From the NCBI RefSeq assembly GCF_964355755.1, contig NC_092671.1, positions 3,605,001 to 3,669,000 on the forward strand: 64,000 nt of DNA. Direction: 5' to 3'. Source of the stretch: Antedon mediterranea (Eukaryota > Echinodermata > Crinoidea > Comatulida > Antedonidae). A model generated the notes under the pieces. The model did no database searches and had not been told where the DNA came from. It worked only from the letters and a program-made list of their open reading frames with translations. This document shows positions 37,739-48,580 of this stretch, in pieces. How positions within the stretch are numbered: the first letter of the stretch is position 1; each line of letters starts with the position of its first letter. A program made the position numbers and the translations under genes.

Positions 37739-38035
37739 ACATTTATTTATTTATTTGAGACACTTCACCTTTTGGAACTGTGGCACTTACAAAAAACTGT
37801 GGCGCGGTCATACAAATATAACAAACTACACTAAAAACAATAACTATAAGGTAATACAATAGTAAGTACCGAGCTCTAAAAAGGCTAAAATAGAACACCA
37901 TACCCCCCCCCCCCCACACGCAATCTCTAATTAGTTCTTTCTAACTTTTCTAAGAAATCTTTTCTTGAAAAGTTGATTCCAGCTCTGAGTCTAATGACGT
38001 CGCGCCATGTATGCCAAAATTTAAACAAAAAAATA
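37739..38035 (-). pseudogene. 3' end of a retroelement: short C-terminal coding relic and A-rich tail
   Basis: On the minus strand, 38035 to the stop at 37927 reads FKFWHTWRDVIRLRAGINFS followed by RKDFLEKLERTN and a stop. A roughly 170-bp 3' UTR follows and ends in an (AAAT)n-type tail (37739-37755 as TTTATTTATTTATTT on the plus strand). This arrangement is typical of a LINE 3' end, but I cannot name the clade, and the coding match is by general character only. A poly(C) run of 13 (37903-37915) lies in the UTR. It ends about 240 bp before the VWD exon. Confidence 0.5.
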
Positions 38036-38272
38036 TTTTGCAATAGCTGCAGTGACTAAGAGCTAAGCTGCTAAAAATATCAAGACATTTAGAATATCAT
38101 TAAACAATAATTAAATTTGTTACAGCTATTAAAAAAATGGAAAAAAATAAAGCAAAAAATAATGGTTTTAGCTTTGATGAGTCATGGTGTACTGAAAATG
38201 TAATAATGTTCCTATAACAATGCATTATTTCAATAAGTATATTTGTAATGTCTTACTTTTTTTTAACAATAG

Positions 38273-38596
38273 AAAATGGAGTTTGCACCGTGTATGGCGA
38301 CCCACATTACCAGACATTCGATCTGAAATCCTACAGCTTCCAAGGAAATTGCAAATATATGTTAGCAAAAGACTGTGTGGACAAAAGCTTTGCTGTCAAA
38401 GTTAAAAACGATGACCGCAACACTGGACTTTATTCTTGGACAAAACAAGTTTTCTTTAACGTCGGAGATTTCAATATTGTTTTGCTTCCTTACTACAAAG
38501 TTAAAGTGAATGGGCAACTGATATCATTGCCTTACAGTATACGTGGGGTCGATATTTCTAAAGAAAACACACTTATTACCGTTAAAACCGATATTG
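38273..38596 (+). CDS. BMPER: BMPER exon, N-terminal half of the VWD domain
   Basis: The acceptor ttttaacaatag supplies two bases that complete the phase-1 codon. The product NGVCTVYGDPHYQTFDLKSY continues through FQGNCKYMLAKDC, VKNDDRN and YSWTKQVFF, and ends at TVKTDIG with the donor ttg|gtaaga. It is the first two thirds of a von Willebrand factor D domain. The GDPH motif is conserved; in Cv-2/BMPER it is the site of acid-type self-cleavage between Asp and Pro (family knowledge), yielding two disulfide-linked halves. The VWD half binds heparan sulfate/cell surface components in the family. An open frame continuing past 38596 is intron read-through. The same acceptor would receive the candidate alternative first exon at 29020. 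Confidence 0.96.
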
Positions 38597-38969
38597 GTAA
38601 GACATGTTCGTTGTTACTCTACGTCATCATTACCCTCATCGTCATTATCGTCATCGCATAATTAACATCATCACAATTCATAATAAATCATCTTTATCTA
38701 AAACCACCATGTTTATAATTATATTCAATATTATTTATCAGGAAAATTGATTTAAAATGATTCGGATTTGCAGTAATTGGATATCGATCCGAAATCTAAG
38801 TAAAAACATAGTCTTACTGCATGATGTCATACCCCATATTATGAATATATGTATCAATAGGTTTTTGTGTATTTTTGCTACATCTAGCGAAAATGTCCCC
38901 AGCTCCATAACATTTCATTTACATTTGCATTACTTTTATATGAATATTCATTATTTATTATTTGTATAG

Positions 38970-39318
38970 GTGTTTACGTGTCTTGGGATGGAGACAGTTT
39001 TGCCGAAGTTGAGGTTGACACGTCTTTTAAGGGCAAGTTATGTGGTCTTTGCGGTAACTACAACGATGATGGAAGTGACGACTTCACCTCACCAGACGGT
39101 CGGATTATCCACAGAACAAACGATTTTGTCAAAACGTGGCAAGTAGGCAAGAATAGTTGTGAGAAGAAGCAGAAGGATGAGCCGCCGAAAACGATGAATT
39201 TCCCATGTCAGGCAGTGAGTTCGGAAAAACGAATGAAGGCTCATATGATGTGCAAAGTTTTAAAATCAGACAGTTTCAAGGCGTGTCGAGAAGAAATTGA
39301 TTATATGAACTACCATAG
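38970..39318 (+). CDS. BMPER: BMPER exon, end of VWD and start of C8 domain
   Basis: The acceptor tatttgtatag is followed by two bases completing Gly, then VYVSWDGDSFAEVEVDTSFK and GKLCGLCGNYNDDGSDDF, where CGLCGNYN is the VWD hallmark containing a CxxC pair. After a linker (SCEKKQKDEPPK), PCQAVSSEKRMKAHMMCKVL and FKACREEIDYMNYHR begin the C8 cysteine domain. The donor tag|gtatgt leaves two bases (phase 2), which join exon 42629 to give Arg-Ser-Cys. WDGDSF-x-EV matches vertebrate BMPER exactly in recall. The intron before this exon is short (373 bp). Confidence 0.96.
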
Positions 39319-42300
39319 GTATGTACTGTTCATTGGAAACTAGCCAGTTGGCGTCCTACCATCTGACATGGCTTCATCATTTGGCATGTCTCTATATCTA
39401 GGCCTAGAAATAAAGATAAAAAAGACAAAACCCCTACAGAAAAATCTAAAGCCTAAACAGAACACCTACATTACTTAAGAGACAACCTTATTTACTTATA
39501 TGGGGTTATTATGTTTCCTACTCAGACAAGAACTTTAATACACACTTCATTTTGACCCAAATAGCTGCCCATACATCCACACTTATTGCACTCACAACAT
39601 TTTCTTTATTTTGAAATTTTGTTTCAGAAATCATGAATAATTCATGAGATTTATCCTTTTTTTAACCAGATAGGAGAAAAAAATAACGCGTCCTGGCAAC
39701 ATTCCAAACACTTACAGTATTTCACGTACAATTGTAGTACTGTAGTATTATTGGTTTATGAATAATTGTCTTGTATAATATTTTAACCCAATGACCCACC
39801 AATCTTCTTCTATCTCAAAGCTTTTACTTAATAATGATCACACTGTTACGCAAACAAAATGTAAATTTTATTACTACCGGTGTTGCGGCATCTATTACTA
39901 TTTGAAAACAATCCAAGACAAATTCCGAGTGTATTATTGACCTGGATCTATTATGAGTGACCTTAACTTTTATAGCTATTTACACGACAGATCAATAACC
40001 GTAAACTTTAAACTCATCAAAATACACGTTTTCGTTACAAATATCGTTTTGTATTTTCTATTTACCTTAATTGTTATACTTAACAATGCGTTAACCGTTT
40101 GGTACTTAAAGTTTGAAACTTTTTATTAGGGTTTTATTATCGTCGCACCCGTAGCTGGAATATTTGTGTTCATCTCGTGGGAACTAGACGTATGCATATT
40201 TTATCACTGGGTGTAATAATAAGCATACATCTCAATGTGAACATTGCTTTGTTAGCAAAGCATTACTTAAAAATATATTATCGTCAATTATGGGAAATTG
40301 ACAGAGAAAGATCTCTTTGTTAAAACACAGAATGCTAAAGGCTCTTTCACTTGTAAATTCATTCATTTGTAAATGGAGAATAAGCCGCGCCAATCTATCT
40401 ACAATATAACCCCTACTAAAGGGACACAATCGGGACCAAACGTGCCCCTTAATTAGGGTGTCCCATGAATAGAGGTTGGCCGTAAAACACATTATTTCAT
40501 CTCGTTTATTTTATGAGATAGTATCTTCTCAACATGGATGTCCTCCAAATAGGTTTAGCCGCGCAAACTACGGTTTACAAGAGCAATAGTTTTTTTACCG
40601 AAAAATACCTCGAGTTTCAGGAGAAAATGTAAATGCAGTATGTTATTAATTCTAAAATAAAAACTGGACTTATTTAAACTTACTATTCAGTAACAGACAA
40701 TGATCTAATTCCCCCTTCTCCTAAATCTCCACACTAAAATAAAATTGACAAGTTTCATTTTTGAGATAACATTATAACACTAAACTAATTCTTTCATGAT
40801 TTCGATCTAGCGATAAATGTTCCTCGTTCAAGGCCACTATATTTAGGTATTTTATTGCCAAATTTGCCAAACGTAAACTTTTACGAGACTGTAACCTCCC
40901 TGTAACCTAAATGTTTACTGCGATAAGTTACTCAATCCTAATACAGAATTATTCAATTTAAAAGTAATAATGCTTTTATGAGGTTTATGTGGGCCTAATA
41001 GTCATCACCACCAACATCATTCCAATCATTGTCAGCCCCCGGTAAGAGCCTCCCAAGCTGAGCCCATCATTTCCTGTTCTATGCAACTCATTAAGTACGT
41101 AAATTGCAGCATTTTCATTCCTTCATCAAATGTTTGGTCTAACTCGGTCTCGTGTGGCTGTCTTGGAGTCCCTTAATAAAAATATTAACATATTTTGTCA
41201 CCCGTTTAAAATACATATTCAAGGAAAATTAATGAATGCATGCAGTTTATGATAATGTAAATTGTCCTTCGTTTAAACAACATTAAAAATTACGGAATCA
41301 TGAAACGGAAGCTGGCTAAGCTTGTCAAACAAAACTTAATTTTTGTCGTCAGCTTGATAGTTTTAAAATATAATAAATCATATTATTCAGCTGTTGCTAT
41401 TTATTAAATTTATAACTTTCAAGGACGTAAAAAGTTAAAATGTTGAACAGTTCAATTTCATCATAGGCCCAAAACAACAAGCCACTCCCCTTTATAACAA
41501 AAAATCAACAATCACCCTTATCCTCACATCATAGTCAAAACACACACACACACACACACACAAACAAACAAAAAAAAAAACAAAAGGAAAAAGGAAAGAA
41601 AGAAAGGATTAAGAATGAACAGTTTTTGCAACAAGATTACGTCAAAGAAATCTTGAAAATGTTCAAAAAATTGTGAAATGAAGAGGTCTTCCAATAGACT
41701 AACATTCATCACACTGTGGCTAGTGCATACTCGCTCTAGTTTGTGTCGAATCTAATCAGGGATCTAAAAGTACCATTATGAATCCCATTCTGTAATCTGA
41801 AGTTTTGTGGAGGTCAGTATCATCCACAAAACAATATTCGAGACAGCTTGTACCGCCAATAATGTATGCACACTCTTCTTGGACCGTATGTCAACACTGT
41901 CTGCACAACTATACCACCAGTAACCCATATAGGCGGTAGTTCTATATTCGCGTTAGTGACGCCACAAACAAAGTTTTCAAACGGTAAACTAAACGCGGTA
42001 ACTAACTTTGAATACCGATCACTGACGGACAAGCTGTCTGAGACGGTTGATTTGAAGGAAATTATATAATTATGTTTATTTAAAGGGTTATCTATGTCAT
42101 TGTATGTCCGACATGTGGTAATTATTAGTGAAGCAGGTACTTCCTTTACGGATTACCTTGTTTCTTTTCACAGGGGAACTTAAAACAACACATTATCAAA
42201 TAATATACCATCTCTAAAAAAAATCTATATAAGGAACCACTGTCAGGTTTTTTATATTAAAGTTATTAGATCTGATTTTTTAAAGGATTACCGGTATTTG

Positions 42301-42628
42301 TTTTCACAGAGAACATCTTGTCCAGTCAAATACAAAATGTTAACGTATTGCATAACTTGTGCATTTCGTTAATGTTGGGTGGATGGTGGGGATACAACGA
42401 GTAGGCCACCATTGATCCTTTATATAACAACGATTGCTTGTTATACATTATAAGTGCATAACATTCGCCAATCCACCGGATACACAGCTTGCTATAATGC
42501 ATACCGTTATGTAATACGTTATGCTATAAATTAATCAAGCATGACGAAGAGTAACTAGCGCCATCTCAAAGATTTTCTAATATATTGCGTTGATAAATAC
42601 TATTATGTTTTCGTTTTCTTTCTTTTAG
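39319..42628. other. BMPER intron with a repeat copy and microsatellite
   Basis: A copy of the dispersed motif lies at about 40413-40487 (AAGGGACACAATCGGGACC ... TTAATTAGGGTGTCCCATG ... GAGGTTGGCCG). A (CA)n tract is at 41540-41563, followed by an A-rich stretch. Bases 41720-42065 are open on both strands (41820-42032 minus, 41866-42069 plus) and slightly GC-richer than the surroundings, but I find no family match, so it may be a decayed coding relic. Confidence 0.5.
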
Positions 42629-42759
42629 GTCTTGCATAGTTGACATGTGTGAATGCCCAAGAAATAAGATGTGTTCCTGCGAAGCTATTACTGCTTATTC
42701 CAGAGCGTGTGAACGCAAAGGAATTCAGGTTGGCTGGAGCCCTCAAGCTGAATGCGAAG
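42629..42759 (+). CDS. BMPER: BMPER exon, end of C8 domain
   Basis: The acceptor tttcttttag provides one base to finish the phase-2 codon, then [20 protein letters not shown] and [18 protein letters not shown] to AECE plus one base; donor aag|gtgagg, phase 1. The pattern C..DMCECP...CxCEA...AY..AC...GI.V.W is the second half of the C8 domain as found in BMPER and other VWD proteins. The frame starting at the ATG at 42640 is a different, shadow frame. Confidence 0.95.
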
Positions 42760-45031
42760 GTGAGGCCTAGATCCATCATAACATTTCAAATAACACATTT
42801 ACCACGTGACCACCTGAATTTCGGAATTTCGATAATTTAGTTTCCCTTTATATTTTTTCTTACATAACCACCTATAATTTCCGTTCTGTTACATATCTCT
42901 CGCAGTAGCAATCTCTGTTTTACTAGGTCTACTTTTCCATCGAGGTGTATACGTGTAGACAAGCACACGTGTTTGTAAAGACGATTTGATACTGTCGTCC
43001 TGAATCCCTCTAGATCTAGGCCCCTGCTGTTTAAAATCTCACCGCGACAAATGATCGACGTGTGTAGTGTCAAACCATCTTTTTTTCCCCAGTCCCAGGG
43101 GTGTTAAATTCGCAATGTCATGGCCTACAGATTATGCATATTTTAAGTACAATATACACCTTTTAGGAAGCAGTTCATGGATCATTTCAACACTAATGTG
43201 TAATTAAACACTAAACTGACAAATTGTGATCATGTTTATTCAGTTAATACATTTAAGGTCATACTGTAGGTCACATTTAAAGTTTTTCACCTGCCAAAGA
43301 AAGAATTGAGACTTCTCTTAAACAGTACATTTTTACCAAATTTATATCTAAATTTGTAAAAATGTGGAAATTTGAACAATTCTGTTATTACAGTGTAGTT
43401 TTTCACCCGTATAAGATGTTGTTAACTAGGGTTAATCAAGACCCTATCAACAATATAATTTGTTTAATGAATTATATATTTTAATTCAATTGAATTCACA
43501 TTTATTTAATCTTCCGTTAATAATAAATTTACAGTATAAATGATGACTAAAAATCTTGGACTTGTAAAAACAGAATTCAAATTTTACAAAAAAAGAAAAA
43601 GAATATGAAGCTATAATTTAGGCCTATGAATGTACATTTTAGAATTGATGCAAACCATAAACAAAACGTCTTCAGAAAATACGTTTTAAGACTTCGGGGA
43701 ATTAACTATTTTAATATCAATGGCATTGTTCCAAACTTGTTGGTTTTGAGTAAGTGACATGAACTCTTTTGTAACCTCTCTATGGGGTTTGATCCAATAG
43801 TGTTTGAGTAAAAAAAAAAATCACTTGATAAAAAAGACAAGTTGAAGATTATTGTGAGGCGTGGATATTTTCCCCGTAGGAGTTTTCGGATCTTTGCTTA
43901 GAGCATGAAAACTACAAAACGTATTTTAGTAAGTTTAAATCTAACAAAGTTAGGAATGACGTATCGTTTAAGTATAAATTTGTTCAATCACGAAAAACCA
44001 TCTCGAATAGGTTACAAATTAACGTATAATACTAATGTTCTTTTTTAATTTTTAAAGATAACTTTTTTTTTCTATCATCATACAATATAGTTTAGAAAAA
44101 AATGTACTATATCTTTAAATTAAAAATTAAATTCTACTCAATTAATTAGGTTAGTTCCTGTCATTAAGTGTAATGGGGTCGAGAGACGGGACAATTTGCA
44201 TAATTCACACGTGTTTATCAACTTTACATACAATTTATCAAATTATAAAAGATTATTATAAATTATAATAAATGCTACAATATGTTTTATACCTATCCTC
44301 CCCATCTACAATTTTACACACAAGCGAAATAACTCAATTTATCACATTAGTGCTGTTGAGGAAAAGATATACACGACACATTGCAATGTAAATGAAAATG
44401 TGTTTATTTTCTATGTTAAATTAAATAATTGTATAGACACAGTCGTTAACAAAAACCAACCATTAACTCATGTATCTTCACTCGATAAGCTGAGTTGTGA
44501 TTTTCATGTTATTGTTAAGATTATATACATGAACCCAACTCAATATTAATACTTTGAACATTGTCATTATTAATATATAATACTTCGAACATTGTCATTA
44601 TTAATATACATTATATGTATTGACTCATCGCCCACTTCGGTTGATGCCTACGCCAGCCAACGTTATAATCTATGCTTCCTGTGATGTGCGTGTGTTAATA
44701 CACGAATGTTTTCAAGGCACGGGTGCCTAACTGGTTTCCACTCTTTACCTTGGTGTGAGGAGAATGGGGGAATTTTTGCTTACTTTTTCGCCGTGTCATC
44801 TGCTCTTTGAAGGGTCAGCGGAATCAATAATACATTATAATGTTAAAGTCTTGCCGTTAGATATGCAAGTCATAAACAATTTTGCAAACGTGTTTTTTCA
44901 ATAATAGCCGTGAGAGAATGTTCTTTAAAACTGTTAAAGAGTAAATTTGACACAGGTAATTCGCTATTAACCTTTGACCGACACATTGTCGTGATATCAG
45001 CATAAAAAGTATGTTTTTTTATATTTTGTAG
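42760..45031. other. BMPER last intron
   Basis: 2.27 kb without exon signals. Bases 44548-44609 hold two 31-bp direct repeats (ATACTTTGAACATTGTCATT plus ATTAATATATA, second copy with CTTCGAAC). The minus-strand frame at 42837-43073 has no recognised family. Confidence 0.6.
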
Positions 45032-45210
45032 CGCAAGTCTGTCCAGAGGGCGCTATGTTTGACGTATGCGGACCGGCGTGTGTAAAAAACTGCAGAAATC
45101 GTCACGATAAAAAAATGTGCGATAAACCGTGCGTTGCAGGCTGCCATTGCAAAGCCGGATACGTTATGTACAGAAGTCAGTGTATAAAAGAAAAGTATTG
45201 TCCATACTAA
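45032..45210 (+). CDS. BMPER: BMPER terminal exon, TIL domain and stop
   Basis: The acceptor ttatattttgtag precedes two bases completing Ala, then QVCPEGAMFDVCGPACVKNC, RNRHDKKMCDKPCVAGCHCK and AGYVMYRSQCIKEKYCPY followed by TAA (45208-45210). The ten-cysteine pattern CPxxxxFDxCGPxCxxxC...C..PCVxGCxCxxGYVxxxxxCIxxxxC is a trypsin-inhibitor-like (TIL) domain, the C-terminal module of BMPER. The final residues match the family end closely (C-x-x-CP followed by one or two residues). This fixes the C-terminus of the gene; translated coding length in the window is 475 residues. The minus-strand frame 45019-45237 is a shadow. Confidence 0.96.
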
Positions 45211-45741
45211 GGTAAAAGGGGAAGGCGCTGAGACCAAGTACCAATCCGTGAGGGAGGCATCATACTCTTAGTCAAAGACCCGTACCGTGACGAACTATCG
45301 GACTAAATTAGATATAATACATTTTGGCATTTATACAAATTGCAAAACTCCTGGGACCAATTAACTACTGAAAATGTTCGAGGGTTCACGCACTACTGAT
45401 TCATTGATAATGCTAGGATGTTTGCTTGATCTGAATTTGATTTTTAGAATTTCAAATACAGTGACCCTGTTTCTGCAGGGAGTGCACCCCTATACGATAG
45501 TGATTCAGCATCATTGATATGAATTTGAAAATGTTATGTTTAGTCGTGCAACCCTCGGATATTGACTAATGTTTTATACATTTTGGACAATAGGAACATT
45601 CACGTGCAGATAGCTTTTGTCTTCCTGTTATCACTTATGTAGTCGCATTGTGTGACTTATATGATGCTAAACCTACGTTCCCACTGAACCCGGATTCCGG
45701 TGGCCAAAAAAGGGCGTTATCGTTCACATGAACACATTCTA

Positions 45742-45747
45742 AATAAA
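45742..45747 (+). promoter_or_regulatory. Candidate polyadenylation signal of BMPER
   Basis: First AATAAA after the stop codon (in TCTAAATAAAGT), which would give a 3' UTR of about 560 bases. A second AATAAA occurs near 45906. The choice between them cannot be made from sequence. Confidence 0.45.
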
Positions 45748-47027
45748 GTACAAAACGTAAGTAAGTACGTAATGTAGCCCATAGACCGTGTGAATGCGGG
45801 TTCAGTATGAACAGAAGTAACTTCGTACTACTGCCTGTGATACATGAGTGTTACAAACAGTACTTAAAATTCGTACAATTTGGCAATGACGTCACTCTAT
45901 GCTAAAAATAAATGATAAATAATGCTTGAGCTTTTTTACGAGAATTCAATATTAGTGATTGCCAGGGTTTTTATTATTAAAATATGATATTGTTTATAAT
46001 GAAAATTGTACAAAGAAATATTTTGATATTGTATTTCATCAACTTTATGTTGGGTTTAAAGTAGTCTACTAAACATTATATCCAGCCAAAGTTTGTTTAA
46101 CGAAATGCAATTACAGTATTTATCTAAAATCATATTACAAGTTATATATAACAAGTTAGTAGTGATGGGTAGATATTTTACCCGATACAAGAGCAGTATC
46201 ATGTTTAGTGGCGATAAACATTCTGCAGTATCGAGTTTTCTGACAGCAATCTTTATCCCATATGTGATACTATATAATGTAAGTGAGAGATTATTTAGAG
46301 GGTTAGGTTAAGTTAATATTTAAGATTTAAGTACTATGGCAGTGCCTGTTGCCGTCAATAGACACGGTACTGCAGTATGTTAATTGTCACAAGACATGAT
46401 ACCGTACGAGAATCGGCTTGTATAGCAAATTATGTATAGCAAACATCTTATTTATTGATTGACATGAGCGAGTCTGAAGGTGGATTATATAAGTGACTTG
46501 GAGAGAGAAATTGTTCAATAATTTTTACAACAGTAACAAATTTCTTTTGTTGTTAGAGGTAAGTTCTTCATGAATTGATGAAATTGTGTAATTTTATACT
46601 GATCAAATTCACTCGAAGTGTACATTTTATAAAATGAGTGATATAAATATGTATTATTGTAAGATATATTAATATTCTGATTATGTGATTTAGTATAAAA
46701 ATACATGATACATTTATTTAACTTATTAATTTCATAAAAAAAGTCACGTTAATTCATTATCAAACATTTGCTGGAGTATCGGCTGCTCGAGAAAATGTCT
46801 GGCGAAGGTATATTTTATAATAAATTTAACTTTAAATTGAAAAGATTGTTTTATTATTTTATTTGTGGTAGCCGTAATTACTGAGCCTTGAGTTGCGCAG
46901 AGTTAAGCTGCACTGCCAACAAGGACGACGCGACCGTATCGTCAACGGCAAGTGTGCGTCCACGTAACGCAGTAAATTCGAACACAAGAGACGGATTATC
47001 TGAATATGTGATTTGTGATTGTCGAAA
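45748..47027. other. Spacer after BMPER, no gene seen
   Basis: AT-rich sequence without a supported gene. AAAATGTCTGGCGAAG|GTATAT near 46793 resembles a tiny first exon, but nothing joins to it. ORFs at 46093-46706 lack motifs. Confidence 0.4.
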
Positions 47028-47190
47028 GCCCGAAACATTCCACCAATGATCATTGACTGCCCGAAACATTCCACCAATGATCGTTGACTACCCGAAACAT
47101 TCCACCAATGATCGTTGACTACCCAAAACATTCCACCAATGATTGTCGACTGCCCGAAACACGTCACCAGTGATTGTCGACTGATGTCCG
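47028..47190. repeat. 31-bp minisatellite, about five copies
   Basis: CCCGAAACATTCCACCAATG plus ATCGTTGACTA is repeated four times with few changes, and a fifth copy is more diverged (CACGTCACCAGTGATTGTCG). It creates the repeated WVVNDHWWNVSG-like segment in the 154-residue minus-strand frame 46859-47323, which is not supported as a gene. Confidence 0.92.
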
Positions 47191-48127
47191 AAGCAGGCCT
47201 ACACATGGAGAAGAGCAAGAATGCGGACATTTTAGTAAGCCTAAATATCATTCCCATGGCCAAGCGCACGTTATAGAACTTCTTTAAGCCTAATTTAAAG
47301 CCTAGTTGTCCTAGAAAGACCATTTTTCTGGGTCAACACCAAAGTCAGAGATCAAATGGGATTAGGAAACAAAAGGGGCGCCCAACAGCTTCAAGCAACC
47401 TTAACATGGTCAACCTTTATTTATTGTTACCTTTGTGCTTTATTATTATCAGGGTGTTTAGTTATTATTTGCTAAAATGTCAAGGTGTAAACAAATTGGC
47501 AGCCTTTACTGAATATACAATGGAGCTTAATGCTGATATTAGTTATAATTGTGTTAACAGATTATTAAACCTTGGCGTCTAGTAATTGTTCAAGTCACTA
47601 AATTCAAATGGCAAACAATTGATAGAATATTTCCTAGATGAATACTACAAACAATGTAATTATACACAGTTAATTGGACCTAACTGTTTATAGAGTAGGC
47701 CTAACCCATATAAGTACTCTTGAAATGAAGTTAAAATGAATCAATGACTTAAACTGAGAACAAGTGTGTATTAATGAATAACAAACAGTGTAAACGTAGT
47801 AAATGTGTAGTTGATTATATGTTTAACATCTGGTTAAATTAAAAGCGAAACTATTAGTAAAAATTGAAAAGCAAATCATGAACATGAGTCACATTTTGGT
47901 GGCAGGCCATGACATTTGATTAAACCCCTCCACTGTTTGCTTACCTTGAGGGGCGGAAACGCGTTTTAATCGGGGGACTCTCCGTCGCCCATCTCCCATA
48001 ATGAACTCTGTCACAGTATTGTGCTGTTTACTCACAAAATCCTATTACATCTACCCATGAATACGTAACCGTTTTTTATTGCAATTGGTTGTACACATTA
48101 TGTGTGCTATGCCTGCGTTAAGTCTTA

Positions 48128-48175
48128 GGTAAACACGAACTTACCCGGGTAAGTTAGTGTTTACCCGGGTAAGTT
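48128..48175. repeat. 38-bp near-perfect palindrome centred on CCCGGG
   Basis: GGTAAACACGAACTTACCC pairs with GGGTAAGTTAGTGTTTACC with a single mismatch. The core AACTTACCCGGGTAAGTT is a perfect 18-bp palindrome, and half of it (ACCCGGGTAAGTT) repeats directly at 48163-48175. Confidence 0.9.
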
Positions 48176-48236
48176 AAAAGCCAAAGCCAAAGTTACCGAT
48201 AACAACTGAAACCAAAAGTGCATAGGAGTTTGATTT

Positions 48237-48580
48237 TTTATGAATATTAAATAGACATTTTAAAAAAGGCATACCGGATGTATTTAATTCATGCAGTTTG
48301 ACAGTACTTCACCATAGATTTAACTTGTGTCTGATACTAAATAAAAAATCAAATTAAGCTGACTATGAAATAATAACATTATTGCGTGTTGTAAAGTACA
48401 TTTAGCAGTTTTATTGTTTATGAATATTAAATAGGCATTACAAAAAGACATACCGGATGTATTTAATTCGTGAAGTTTGACAGTACATCACTATAGATTT
48501 TAAATTGTGCCTGATACTTAATGCTAAACAAAAAATCAAATTAAGCTGACTATAAAATAATAACATTGCGTGCTGAGGGT
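48237..48580. repeat. Tandem duplication, 180-bp unit, two diverged copies
   Basis: TTTATGAATATTAAATAG starts at about 48237 and about 48417. Shared downstream blocks include CATACCGGATGTATTTAATT, GTTTGACAGTAC and AAAATCAAATTAAGCTGACT. Divergence is roughly ten percent with small indels. Confidence 0.9.

Noticed and set aside
38248-38661. 137-residue frame as an independent VWD protein
   Set aside because: The start lies before a clear acceptor and the end runs into the intron past the donor at 38597; it is one BMPER exon.
46793-46808. ATGTCTGGCGAAG|GTATAT as a first exon
   Set aside because: Only four codons and no partner exon or promoter signal could be found.
46859-47323. 154-residue minus-strand protein
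   Set aside because: The central part is translated 31-bp minisatellite; no start, splice or domain support.
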